DNA from: Saccharopolyspora gloriosae
Lineage (GTDB): Bacteria > Actinomycetota > Actinomycetes > Mycobacteriales > Pseudonocardiaceae
Assembly: GCF_014203325.1 (NCBI RefSeq)
Contig: NZ_JACHIV010000001.1
Location: 1,923,501-1,987,500, forward strand
DNA length: 64,000 nt
Direction of reading: 5' to 3'
Part shown: piece after piece, positions 37,666 through 45,771 of the stretch
How the letters are laid out: each line of letters begins with the position of its first letter
Position numbering within the stretch: position 1 is the stretch's first letter
Program-made: the position numbers and the translations under genes
The notes under the pieces: generated by a model
Database searches by the model: none
What the model was told of the DNA's origin: nothing
The model's input: only the letters and a program-made list of their open reading frames with translations

Positions 37666-38571
37666 GTGTCCGCTCGACTGCTCGATCCCAGTGCCCTCGC
37701 CGACGACTTCCGCGCGGAGATCCGCGCCGAGGTGGCCGCGCTGCCGGAACCGCTGACGCTGACCGGTTTCCGCGTCGAAGGCGATGGCCCCACCCAGACC
37801 TACGCCGAGTACACCCGGCGCGGCTGCGAGAAGGTCGGGATCCGCTTCGACCAGCGGGTGCTGCCCGCCGGCGACGTCGAGCGCGCCGTGCACGAGGCGG
37901 GCAGCGACCCGGGCGTGCACGGGATCTTCCTGTACTACCCGATCATGGGGCTCGCGCAGGACCGCTGGTTGCGGGAGCTCGTCGACCCGCGCAAGGACGT
38001 CGAGGGCCTGCACTCGTTCTGGAGCCGCTGCCTCTACGAGAACCGCCGCTACATCGACACCGAGCACACCAAGCGCGCCGTGCTGCCGTGCACGCCGCTG
38101 GCGGTGCTCAAGCTCATCGAGCAGGCCGAGGTCGGTGAGCGCGGCGCCGCCGAACCGCTGGCCGGGCTGAAGGCGTGCGTGTTCAACCGCAGCGAGATCG
38201 TCGGCCAGCCGCTGGCGGCGATGATGGCCAACGACGGCGCCGAGGTCACGTCCTTCGACGTCGACGGCCCGCTGGCCTACGTGCCCTCGCACGGCAAGGG
38301 CTCCTACGAGGTCCGCCCCACCTCCGTGGACCGCGCGACCGCGCTCGCCGAGGCCGACGTGGTCGTCACCGGTGTGCCCTCGCGGGAGTTCCCGCTGGTG
38401 CGCGCCGCCGAGATCAAGCCGGGCGCGACCTGCATCAACTTCTCCACGCTGAAGAACTACGACGACGACGTCGTGGAATCCGCCGGGGTGTTCGTCCCGC
38501 GCATCGGCCCGATGACGGTGACGATGGCCCTGCGCAACGCGGTCCGCCTCTACCGCAACTGGCACAGCTGA
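37666..38571 (+). CDS. FolD-family methylenetetrahydrofolate dehydrogenase, Mtd1-like
   Basis: 301 residues from GTG 37666, 7 bases after TAGAGA; the open frame reaches back to 37573 but that part looks non-coding. Substrate domain with YAEYTRRGCEKVGI (the Lys expected in FolD catalysis may be in this segment) and the FLYYPIMG loop; NAD(P) domain with FNRSEIVGQPLAAMMANDG. The YYP loop and long inserts resemble the yeast NAD-dependent, dehydrogenase-only MTD1 more than bifunctional bacterial FolD, which has a QLPLP motif there. Probably oxidises 5,10-methylene-THF for one-carbon metabolism; cyclohydrolase activity is doubtful. Confidence 0.85.
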   Translation: MSARLLDPSALADDFRAEIRAEVAALPEPLTLTGFRVEGDGPTQTYAEYTRRGCEKVGIRFDQRVLPAGDVERAVHEAGSDPGVHGIFLYYPIMGLAQDRWLRELVDPRKDVEGLHSFWSRCLYENRRYIDTEHTKRAVLPCTPLAVLKLIEQAEVGERGAAEPLAGLKACVFNRSEIVGQPLAAMMANDGAEVTSFDVDGPLAYVPSHGKGSYEVRPTSVDRATALAEADVVVTGVPSREFPLVRAAEIKPGATCINFSTLKNYDDDVVESAGVFVPRIGPMTVTMALRNAVRLYRNWHS

Positions 38572-38737
38572 CCCGGGGTTCCACGCCACGGGCACGTGCT
38601 CGCGCGGGGGGCGCCTTTCGACCGTCCGGAGTGCGGGAAGTTCCTCCGGGCGGGAAGCGCGGCGCGGGGCCGGTCGTTGGTGCTGGTGAGGGTCCGCCGC
38701 GAAGTGCGGACGACGGCGACAAGGAAGGTCACGGCTG

Positions 38738-39736
38738 ATGGCTTTGACTCGGCGAGACGACATCCCACGGCACCGGCTCGGTGCTCGCGGCCCCGCGGTG
38801 AGCGCGCTCGGGTACGGGGCGATGGGGCTGTCCGGGGTGTACGGCGAGGCCGACGACGGCGAGTCGCGGGAGCTGATCCGGCACCTCGTCGAGGCCGGCA
38901 TCGACCTCATCGACACCGCCGACGTGTACGGCAACGGGCACAACGAGCTGCTGCTCGGCGGCGCGCTGTCCGGCGGCCTGCGGGAGCGGGTGGCGCTGGC
39001 GACCAAGACCGGTGGCGGCGGCGGGGAAGGCCTGGGGCGCCCGGAGCGGATCCGCGAAGCGATCGACTCCAGCCTGAAGCGGCTCGGTACCGATCACGTC
39101 GACGTGTACTACCTGCACCGGGTCGATCCGTCGACGCCGATCGAGGACAGCGTGGGCGCGCTCGCGGAGATCGTCGAGCAGGGCAAGGCCCGCTACATCG
39201 GGTTGTCCGAGGTGTCGGCCGAGACCCTGCGGCGCGCGCACGCGGTGCACCCGATCGCGGTGACGCAGGAGGAGTACTCGCTGTTCACCCGCGACCTGGA
39301 GGCGGAGCTGCTGCCCGTCGCCAGGGAGCTCGGGGTGGGCGTGGTGGCCTACTCGCCGCTGGGGCGCGGCGTGCTCGGCGGGTCGATCCGCAGCGCCTCG
39401 GACGTGGAGAACCTGGCGGGCAGGCAGGCGCGCTACCCGCGGTTCTCCGAGGAGGCGCTGGAGCAGAACCTGACCCGCGTCGATCGGCTGCGGGCGCGAG
39501 CGGAGGAGCTGGGCACCACGCCCGCCGCGCTCGCGCTGGGCTGGTTGCTGGCGCAGGGCGACGACGTCGTGCCGATCCCCGGCACCCGGCGCGCGGCCAA
39601 CCTGGACGCGAACCTGGAGGCGGCCCGGCTGGAGCTGCCCGCGGAGCTGGTCGCCGAACTGTCCGAGACGTTCCCGCCCGGCTCGACGGCGGGGGAGCGC
39701 TACACCGCGAACCTGCGCGGCAGCCTCGGCAGGTGA
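38738..39736 (+). CDS. Aldo/keto reductase
   Basis: 332 residues, RBS AAGGAAGG upstream of ATG 38738. TIM-barrel AKR with the complete tetrad Asp59, Tyr64 (DTADVYG), Lys90 (ATKTGG) and His127 (YYLHRVD). The C-terminal VVPIPGTRRAANL segment binds NADPH. Similar to AKR13-type actinobacterial reductases. Substrate unknown. Confidence 0.92.
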   Translation: MALTRRDDIPRHRLGARGPAVSALGYGAMGLSGVYGEADDGESRELIRHLVEAGIDLIDTADVYGNGHNELLLGGALSGGLRERVALATKTGGGGGEGLGRPERIREAIDSSLKRLGTDHVDVYYLHRVDPSTPIEDSVGALAEIVEQGKARYIGLSEVSAETLRRAHAVHPIAVTQEEYSLFTRDLEAELLPVARELGVGVVAYSPLGRGVLGGSIRSASDVENLAGRQARYPRFSEEALEQNLTRVDRLRARAEELGTTPAALALGWLLAQGDDVVPIPGTRRAANLDANLEAARLELPAELVAELSETFPPGSTAGERYTANLRGSLGR

Positions 39737-39964
39737 CGGGCGGTCGCTGAAGCGGACCCGGTGGTCGTCGTGCGCGGCGGCCACCGTCGGTCGCTCGACG
39801 AGATGCGGGAACCGCTGGGCCCGGTGTGGGACTCCCCGGTGGTCACCGCGCTGGTCGCGCGGTTCGCGGCGCGCGGCGTGGCCGTCGAGATCACCGGGCT
39901 CGACGAGCACAGCGCCAGGCTGCACGCTCGGCTCTCCGAAGCGGAGCCCGCTCCGGCCGGGTGA
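39737..39964 (+). pseudogene. Remnant of a SulP transporter STAS domain
   Basis: About 75 codons directly after the aldo/keto reductase stop. The stretch VWDSPVVTALVARFAARGV followed by VEITGLDEHSARLHARLSE closely follows the C-terminal STAS domain of SulP sulfate permeases (usual form VWDS..VAALD...., VEIVGLN..SA.LH.RL). The membrane part and the first half of the STAS domain are absent, so it is almost certainly a decayed end. A GTG at 39761 opens the fragment, but an independent small gene is unlikely. Confidence 0.6.
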
Positions 39965-40193
39965 GCCGAAGCGGGCACCGCCCGTGAGCACGTTCCCGTC
40001 GGTTCCACCGTTCGTGTGAGCCGCGGGCGTGCGGTGTCGCCGGAGTAGCAGGGAGCCACCGCTGCGGCATAAAACCCAAGGTATATGCCGAAAATCGGCG
40101 CCGGGGGCGGTGGATCTCCGCTCGCCGCAGGGGGCAGACTGTCCGCCACGCAAGCGTTCCCCCACCGCCTCCCGGACTGGAGATCTACCGCCG

Positions 40194-40568
40194 ATGAGCA
40201 TCGACAACGACGTTCCGACCGTGTGGGCGAAGGTCCTCGAGGAGGAACCCTGGGTTCCGTTCGAGGACCCGCACCTGCCCGGCGGCGAGAACGCGGCGCA
40301 GGTGAAGATCCTCGCGCCGAACGTCTTCTACGCCTGGTTCCCGCCGGGCTACTCGGCGCCCGCGCACAGTCACCCGTTCAACACGACCTACCACATGGTC
40401 AAGGGCGCGCTGCGCTTCGGCGACGAGGGCTGGGTCGGCGCGAACTCGGTGCGCGGCGTGCAGGCGGGACACGTCTACGGCCCCGAGGAGGCCGACCCCG
40501 TGCACGGCTGCGAGTTCCTGCTCGTCTCCGACGGGCCCATCGGCATCGACTGGGACGAGAGCGCCTGA
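40194..40568 (+). CDS. Small cupin-domain protein
   Basis: 124 residues from ATG 40194 with GGAG 12 bases upstream. Single cupin barrel with HSHPFNTTYHMVKGALRFG (His residues for a metal site) and the second motif GHVYGPEEADPVHGCEFL. Related to ChrR-like or uncharacterised cupins such as acetylacetone-cleaving types. No enzymatic role can be assigned from sequence. Confidence 0.82.
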   Translation: MSIDNDVPTVWAKVLEEEPWVPFEDPHLPGGENAAQVKILAPNVFYAWFPPGYSAPAHSHPFNTTYHMVKGALRFGDEGWVGANSVRGVQAGHVYGPEEADPVHGCEFLLVSDGPIGIDWDESA

Positions 40569-40596
40569 TCCGCTGACCTGGGCCGGCCATCCGCCG

Positions 40597-41070
40597 TCAG
40601 CGCGGGGACAAGGCGCTGCGCAGGTCGGCGTGCACCAGGAATCGCACGTGCGCGTCGGCCAGGTCCAGCAACCGAAGCAGGAGGCCCTGGTCGTCGCGCA
40701 CCACGCGGAACGAGATGTCGTGCTCCTCGGCGCGGCGCTGGCACTGGTCCAGCAGGTGCAGGCCGCTGGTGTTGACGAAGGTCATCGCGGAGAGGTCCAG
40801 CACGACGGTGCCGGTGCACGAGGCGAGCCGGTGCCACAGCAGCTCGCGCAGCCGCCGGACGGTGCTGGTGTCCACCTCGCCGTGCACCGCGAGGACGATC
40901 GTGTCCGAGCTGGGCCGGTCGAGGCGCAGTTCGAGCGCACCGCCGTGGTGGTCCGCGCGGCGTTGCGGGCGGTCACCTCTGGCGGGCGCCGGGATGTCGG
41001 GCGCCTGCTGGACACCGGAGGGGGAGGCCTGCGGCGGTACCAGGCCGAACGTGGTGGAAGTCGCACTCAT
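40597..41070 (-). CDS. STAS-domain anti-sigma factor antagonist
   Basis: 157 residues from ATG 41070. A disordered 45-residue N-terminus precedes a STAS domain (about 48-150): VHGEVDTSTVRRL and the phosphorylation loop VLDLSAMTFVNTSGLHLL, with Ser102 at the usual position though the preceding D-S is N-T. Such proteins release sigma factors by binding unphosphorylated to anti-sigma kinases. No partner kinase or sigma gene is adjacent. It is 633 bases from the SulP STAS remnant but of a different subfamily. Confidence 0.88.
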   Translation of the reverse strand: MSATSTTFGLVPPQASPSGVQQAPDIPAPARGDRPQRRADHHGGALELRLDRPSSDTIVLAVHGEVDTSTVRRLRELLWHRLASCTGTVVLDLSAMTFVNTSGLHLLDQCQRRAEEHDISFRVVRDDQGLLLRLLDLADAHVRFLVHADLRSALSPR

Positions 41071-41344
41071 GCCGTCTCCTAACGAGTCCTCCGCGGGAGA
41101 TCCGCGCGGCCCGGACCTCGGCGGCTTCCGAAGCGGATCGCGCGCTCGCGGGGACTCCTCGTGGTCGCCGAAGTGATCACCGGACGGCGGCGGGAGCGCC
41201 GCGACGTCACGGCCGAGCGCACGCTCTCGGCGGGGAAGTCTGTTCGCGGCTGTGGGCTCAACCGCTTTCCACGCTACATCCCGACGCAACCGGCCCCGCG
41301 CGGGCTCTCCGATGTGACGCGGGAATACCGGAACGCGCGCGGTG

Positions 41345-41968
41345 TCACCGGCCGGGGCGGTGCTGCGGTGGTTCGGAGGGTCGGAGGCCGAGTCGGGCGA
41401 GGTGCAGGGCGGCCAGGCCGTCGATGACGGGACGCGAGCCTTCGCGCCACGCCGCGGCCGGATCTTCGTGCACCGCGCGGAGTTCGCGATAGGGCACAGT
41501 GGACAGTGCGCGCAGCGCGAGCAGATCCGGTGCGGCGGTGCGCAATTCCTGCGCCGAGGTGGCCGCTCGCGCGTACGCGATCCGGGGCAGCAGCCACCAC
41601 CGCACCAGCGGGATCAGCGCCAGCAGCAGCACCAGCCCGGCGGCGGCCGGTGCCCCCGCGCTCACCGCGTCGGCCTGCGTCCGCCCCGCGTCGGTGAGCA
41701 TGTCACCGGCGGCGGTTGCTCTGCTGAGGGCACCGGCCAGGTCGTCGCCGACCAGCGGCACCCTGCTCGCGGTGCGAGCGGCGTCGCCCAGGGTGCGGTC
41801 GAGGTCCTGCCCGGCGTCGATCATCCGCAGGCCGGGCGCCTGCCACTCCAGCACGGCCAGGTAGGCCCGGTGGGCCAGCCAGGCGAACACCGCGCACCAG
41901 GCGACGGCGCCCCGGTCGTGCAGCACCTGCCTACCGGCGCGCGCCGGTGTCTGCGCGTAGAGGCGCAC
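41345..41968 (-). CDS. Hypothetical membrane protein
   Basis: 207 residues, GTG start with a strong GGAGGAGGGA. Two hydrophobic stretches (about residues 23-42 and 108-128) enclose an extracytoplasmic-type helical loop rich in Asp/Thr (DAGQDLDRTLGDAARTASRVP in part). The C-terminal 75 residues are Arg-rich and probably cytoplasmic. No family recognised with confidence; similar two-helix proteins are common in actinomycetes. Confidence 0.72.
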   Translation of the reverse strand: MRLYAQTPARAGRQVLHDRGAVAWCAVFAWLAHRAYLAVLEWQAPGLRMIDAGQDLDRTLGDAARTASRVPLVGDDLAGALSRATAAGDMLTDAGRTQADAVSAGAPAAAGLVLLLALIPLVRWWLLPRIAYARAATSAQELRTAAPDLLALRALSTVPYRELRAVHEDPAAAWREGSRPVIDGLAALHLARLGLRPSEPPQHRPGR

Positions 41969-42056
41969 GAGTCCCTCCTCCTAGCCGGACGAGCCACCAA
42001 GGCAACCAGCGAACCGGGTCCCGATCAAGGACCGATCCGCCGTCGTCCGCGCGGGA

Positions 42057-43145
42057 TCACCAGACGAGCACGGGCTTCACCGCCGTCCCGGAGCGCTGGT
42101 CGGCGACCGCCGCGTTGATGTCGGCGAAGCGGTACTCCGCGACGAGGTCCCGCACGGGGAACCGCCCGGCGGCGTGCAGCTCCAGCAGTTCCGGGATGAA
42201 CCGCTGCGGCACCGCGTCGCCTTCGATGCAGCCGCGGACGGTCTTGCCGCGGTAGAGCAGGTCGCGCAGGTTCAGCGTTGCTTCCGCCGCCCCGAGCCCG
42301 ACCACGGCGGCCACGCCGGTGGCACCCAGCGCGGCCACCGCCTGGGTCAGCACGGCCGCGAGCCCGGTCGCCTCCAGCGCGTGCGTCACGCCGCCGCCGG
42401 TGCGCTGCGCGATCGCCGCGACGACGTCGGTCCGCGCCGGGTCCAGCGCGTCGTCCGCGCCCAGCCGCAGCGCGCGTTCCCGCCGCCGGGGCTGCACGTC
42501 GACGGCGATGATCGTGCGCACCCCGGCGGATCTCGCCGCCAGCAGCGCGGCCAGGCCGACCCCGCCCGCGCCGAAGATCGCCAGGCTCGAACCGGCGTCC
42601 GGCCGCAGCGCGTTGAGCACCGCACCGGCCCCGGTCTGGAATCCGCACCCCATCGGGGCCGCGACGAGCGGATCCACCCGCTCGCCGATCACCACGGCGT
42701 TGTCGGCGGTGGCCAAGGCGTGCGTGGCGAAGCAGGACTGGCCGAAGAACGAACCCGCCACCGGTTCGCCCCGCCGCGTCAGCGTCGGTGACCCGTCCGG
42801 GCGCCGGCCCGCGCTGTTGAGCCGCCGGGCCTGCTCGCAGTAGGGCCGGTCGCCCGCTCGGCACGGGCGGCAGCGCCCGCAGCTGCGATAGCTCAGCGCC
42901 ACCCGGTCGCCGGGCTCGATCCCGGTCACGGCGGCGCCGACCCGCTCGACCACGCCGGTGCCCTCGTGCCCCAGGACGATGGGCTCCCGCCGGCGCGGAT
43001 CGTCCTTGGCGACCAGGTCGGTGTGGCACAGCCCGGCAGCGGTGACGCGCACCAGGATCTCGTCGTCGCGCGGATCGTCGAGCGCAACGGTCTCCAGCAC
43101 GAACTCGCCGCCCGGTTCCGGGACGACGGCTGCGGTGATCTGCAT
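42057..43145 (-). CDS. Zinc-dependent alcohol dehydrogenase (aryl-alcohol type)
   Basis: 362 residues. MDR alcohol dehydrogenase with catalytic zinc ligands Cys40 (GLCHTD) and His60-Glu61 (GHEGTG), structural zinc Cys89, Cys92, Cys95 and Cys103, and Rossmann motif GAGGVG. The VLGHEGTGVVERVG and MGCGFQTGAGAV segments match aryl- or benzyl-alcohol dehydrogenases. It could oxidise an alcohol made by the monooxygenase 6 kb upstream, but it is not in that operon and this is speculation. Confidence 0.92.
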   Translation of the reverse strand: MQITAAVVPEPGGEFVLETVALDDPRDDEILVRVTAAGLCHTDLVAKDDPRRREPIVLGHEGTGVVERVGAAVTGIEPGDRVALSYRSCGRCRPCRAGDRPYCEQARRLNSAGRRPDGSPTLTRRGEPVAGSFFGQSCFATHALATADNAVVIGERVDPLVAAPMGCGFQTGAGAVLNALRPDAGSSLAIFGAGGVGLAALLAARSAGVRTIIAVDVQPRRRERALRLGADDALDPARTDVVAAIAQRTGGGVTHALEATGLAAVLTQAVAALGATGVAAVVGLGAAEATLNLRDLLYRGKTVRGCIEGDAVPQRFIPELLELHAAGRFPVRDLVAEYRFADINAAVADQRSGTAVKPVLVW

Positions 43146-43284
43146 GAACCCCTCGATCTGAGCCGATCTCGAATCCGCGTCCCGGCCGCGGTGGCCGGGC
43201 TGAGCGAGGCGGTCGCGCTCGTGCGGACGGCGCTGTCGCGTGCGGCGCGGAGCCGCCCTCAGGGGGCCGCTGCGGGCGGGCCGG

Positions 43285-43758
43285 TCAGGTGCGTTCGAGC
43301 AGGAAGTAGTAGAAGCGCCCGTCGTCGAGGACCTGTTCCGGTCGGCCGTTCATGATCCCCATCAGGGTGTTCGGGTCGACCTGCTTGAAGTGGTCGAGCA
43401 CGGGGCGCCCGTCGTAGACCATCGTCGCGGTCACCTCGCCGCGGAACTCGACGTCCCACAGCGTCGCCTCGCCGCCGCCGAGCTCGACGTTCGAGAACAG
43501 TTCTCCGTCGGCGTCCCGGCAGATCAGCGGCTTCGCGTCGAGCACCGAGTGGAAGGTCTTGCCGTGCCAGCGAGCGGCGATGAGCTGCCTGCCGAGCCGG
43601 TGGCCGGTGGCGAAGTCGGCGCCCCGCCAAGCGCCGAGCACGTCCGCGGCGGCCACGGTGTCCAGCGCGGCCCAGATCTCGTCTAGCTCGTCGGGGCAGA
43701 CGCCGGAGTCCTGGTCGCGCAGTGCGGTGAACCGGGCGCGGGCTTGGTCGAGGTGCAC
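43285..43758 (-). CDS. GXWXG/DUF4334 protein
   Basis: 157 residues from GTG 43758, 5 bases after AGGAG; the frame is open upstream without coding character. The GAWRG motif (GxWxG) opens the domain, followed by KTFHS, NVELGGGEATLWDVEFRGE (in part) and a DUF4334 C-terminus ending YYFLLERT. Function unknown in the family. Divergent from a TetR gene with two matched operators between them. Confidence 0.85.
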   Translation of the reverse strand: MHLDQARARFTALRDQDSGVCPDELDEIWAALDTVAAADVLGAWRGADFATGHRLGRQLIAARWHGKTFHSVLDAKPLICRDADGELFSNVELGGGEATLWDVEFRGEVTATMVYDGRPVLDHFKQVDPNTLMGIMNGRPEQVLDDGRFYYFLLERT

Positions 43759-43789
43759 GTCAACTCCTGGGCTGCGGCGGGCTGCGTTG

Positions 43790-43840
43790 CCGAACCAAGC
43801 GGTTCGGCGGCCGACCGTACTCCCGAACTGAACGGTTCGG
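43790..43840. promoter_or_regulatory. Two TetR operators, CCGAAC-N6-GTTCGG
   Basis: Identical-type 18-bp inverted repeats at 43790-43807 (extended to 8-4-8 at 43789-43808) and 43823-43840. The second ends 5 bases before the -10 TAGTCT of the TetR gene, so binding should repress both divergent genes. Confidence 0.85.
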
Positions 43841-43857
43841 CAAGGTAGTCTCGCCCG

Positions 43858-44448
43858 ATGCGCGCAGCAGGACATGCCACGCGGGAGCGGATTCTCGCCG
43901 CCGCCACCGCCGAGTTCGCCGCCCGCGGTGTCGCCGGGGCCCGGATCAACCGAATCGCGACCGAGGCGCGCGCCAGCAAGGACCGGCTCTACGCGTACTT
44001 CCCCAGCAAGCAGGCGTTGTTCGACGAGGTCGTCCGGCAGTGGGTCGTCGACGTCGACGAGCGGACCGCGGTGCGCGGCGACGACGTTGCGGGCTACGTG
44101 GGCAGGTTGTTCGACCACTACCTGGACAACCCGCAGAGCGCCCGGCTGCAGGCGTGGATCGACCTGGACGAGCCCGAGCGGCTGGCGGCGGACGACCTGC
44201 GGCTGACCGCGCTGCGCCCGAAGATCGACGCGATCCGGCAGGGGCAGGCCGACGGGCACGTCGATGCCTCCTGGCATCCGGCGGACCTGCTCATCGTGCT
44301 GCTGGGGATCGCGCGGTCGATGGCGCTGTCGGCTCTGGCGGTCGGCAAGATCGACGGCGGCCCACGGGGTCGGGACGCAGCGGGGATCCGGCGGGCGGCG
44401 GTGCTCGCCGCGCAGCGAGTGGCCGAGCCATCGTCAACCGAAGGTTGA
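43858..44448 (+). CDS. TetR-family repressor
   Basis: 196 residues from ATG 43858, which lies 6 bases after TAGTCT (43846-43851): a leaderless promoter. HTH in ARGVAGARINRIATEA / SKDRLYAYFPSKQALF. The ligand domain is TetR_C-like. The two CCGAAC-N6-GTTCGG sites immediately upstream argue for autorepression and control of the divergent DUF4334 gene. Inducer unknown. Confidence 0.92.
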   Translation: MRAAGHATRERILAAATAEFAARGVAGARINRIATEARASKDRLYAYFPSKQALFDEVVRQWVVDVDERTAVRGDDVAGYVGRLFDHYLDNPQSARLQAWIDLDEPERLAADDLRLTALRPKIDAIRQGQADGHVDASWHPADLLIVLLGIARSMALSALAVGKIDGGPRGRDAAGIRRAAVLAAQRVAEPSSTEG

Positions 44449-44477
44449 CGGCCGATGATCGTCAACCTAGGGTTGAC
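44433..44477. promoter_or_regulatory. Paired palindromes before the Clp-N gene
   Basis: GTCAACC-GAA-GGTTGAC (44433-44449) and GTCAACC-TAG-GGTTGAC (44461-44477), 28 bases centre to centre. The second contains the -10 TAGGGT (44468-44473) of the downstream gene, so a bound protein would block its promoter. The first overlaps the 3' end of the TetR gene. Confidence 0.82.
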
Positions 44478-44479
44478 GC

Positions 44480-45232
44480 ATGAGCGAACCGTTGCAGCTG
44501 GCGAACCCCGTTCGCCTCGACGACCTGATCGACGCCATCACGAACGTGCACTCCGGTGCGCTCGACCGGCTCTCCGCCGCGGTCATCGCGGCCGACCACC
44601 TCGGTGAGGTCTCCGACCACCTCATCGGCCACTTCGTCGACCAGGCGCGCCGTTCCGGCGCGTCCTGGAAGGAGATCGGCGCGGGCATGGGCGTCACGAA
44701 GCAGGCGGCGCAGCAGCGCTTCCTGCCGAAGGGCGGCACGCCCGACCTCGACCCGGCACAAGGATTCGGCCGGTTCACGCCGCGCGCCCGCAACGTCGTG
44801 CTGGCCGCGCAGAACGAGGCGCGCGCCGCGGGCAACACCGAGATCCGGCCGGAGCACCTGCTGCTCGGGCTGCTCGCCGAACCGGGGGGCCTGGCCATGC
44901 GCGCGATCACCGCGCACGGCATCGCCCCGGAGGCCGTGCGCCGAGCCGCCGCGGCGCCGCTGCCCGCCGGGGTGGACGAGGTGCCCGACCTGATCCCGTT
45001 CGACGGGGGCGCGAAGAAGGTGCTGGAACTGACCTTCCGCGAGGCGCTGCGCCTGGAGCACAACCACGTCGGCACCGAGCACGTCCTGCTGGCGATGCTG
45101 GAGCAGGAGAACGGCGGCGGCGTGCTCGCCGAGCTCGGCCTGGCCAAGCCCGCCGTCGAGGAGCACGTCGTCGCGGGCCTCGCCGCCATGGCCGCGGCAC
45201 TCGACGCGGACGCGGATCCGGCCGGTGACTAG
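44480..45232 (+). CDS. Clp N-terminal domain protein with HTH-like N-terminus
   Basis: 250 residues from ATG 44480, 6 bases after TAGGGT (leaderless). Residues 50-82 (ARRSGASWKEIGAGMGVTKQ in part) look like a sigma-region-4/HTH element. Residues about 95-245 are two Clp_N repeats (EIRPEHLLLGLL and HVGTEHVLLAML). There is no ATPase, so it is not ClpC. The pair of palindromes over its own promoter suggests a DNA-binding, autoregulated protein whose Clp_N domain senses or delivers substrates to Clp protease. Role unproven. Confidence 0.88.
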   Translation: MSEPLQLANPVRLDDLIDAITNVHSGALDRLSAAVIAADHLGEVSDHLIGHFVDQARRSGASWKEIGAGMGVTKQAAQQRFLPKGGTPDLDPAQGFGRFTPRARNVVLAAQNEARAAGNTEIRPEHLLLGLLAEPGGLAMRAITAHGIAPEAVRRAAAAPLPAGVDEVPDLIPFDGGAKKVLELTFREALRLEHNHVGTEHVLLAMLEQENGGGVLAELGLAKPAVEEHVVAGLAAMAAALDADADPAGD

Positions 45233-45242
45233 GGTCGGCGCC

Positions 45243-45692
45243 ATGGTCGAACCTGCCGAAACCCCGCCGGGTCGCGCGGATTTCACCGTCCTCTGGCCGA
45301 TCACCACGCGCTGGTCCGACAACGACGTCTACGGGCACGTCAACAACGTCGTGCACTACTCGTGGTTCGACACGGCGGTCAACGGCTGGCTGATGCGCGC
45401 CACCGGGGCCGACATCCGCGAGTTCCCCGAGATCGGGCTGGTCGTCGAGACGAACTGCCGGTACCTCGCCGAACTCGGTTTTCCCGATGACGTCGAGGTG
45501 GGTGTGGGCTTGGAGCGGCTGGGCAACTCCAGTGTGGTGTACCGGCTCGCCGTGTTCGGCAACGGTGCCGCCGAACCGGCCTCGCTGGGTCGCTTCGTGC
45601 ACGTGTACGTCGACCGGGAGACCCGGCGTCCCGTTCGCGTGCCCGAGCGCATCAGGACCGCGCTCACCGGCCTCGCGGTCCTCGGCGGCTAG
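45243..45692 (+). CDS. Hotdog-fold acyl-CoA thioesterase (4HBT family)
   Basis: 149 residues from ATG 45243. The -10 TAGGGT (45230-45235) overlaps the stop codon of the preceding gene, 7 bases before the ATG, so it may have its own leaderless promoter. Hotdog motif RWSDNDVYGHVNNVVHYSWF with catalytic Asp26. Cytosolic YbgC/FcbC-like thioesterase; acyl chain unknown. Confidence 0.92.
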   Translation: MVEPAETPPGRADFTVLWPITTRWSDNDVYGHVNNVVHYSWFDTAVNGWLMRATGADIREFPEIGLVVETNCRYLAELGFPDDVEVGVGLERLGNSSVVYRLAVFGNGAAEPASLGRFVHVYVDRETRRPVRVPERIRTALTGLAVLGG

Positions 45693-45771
45693 GAGCGGCC
45701 GAACAGCGGCGTCACCGAAAGTGCTGGTGCAGTAACGTGAAGTGATGCACCGGTGAGTCGGAGGTGGGGCC

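Noticed and set aside
39761-39964. Independent 67-residue gene
   Set aside because: It matches only the tail of a SulP STAS domain, so a pseudogene fragment is the simpler reading.
44433-44477. Palindromes as HspR (HAIR) or ClgR sites
   Set aside because: HAIR is CTTGAGT-N7-ACTCAAG and ClgR sites are CGC-N5-GCG; neither matches GTCAACC-N3-GGTTGAC.
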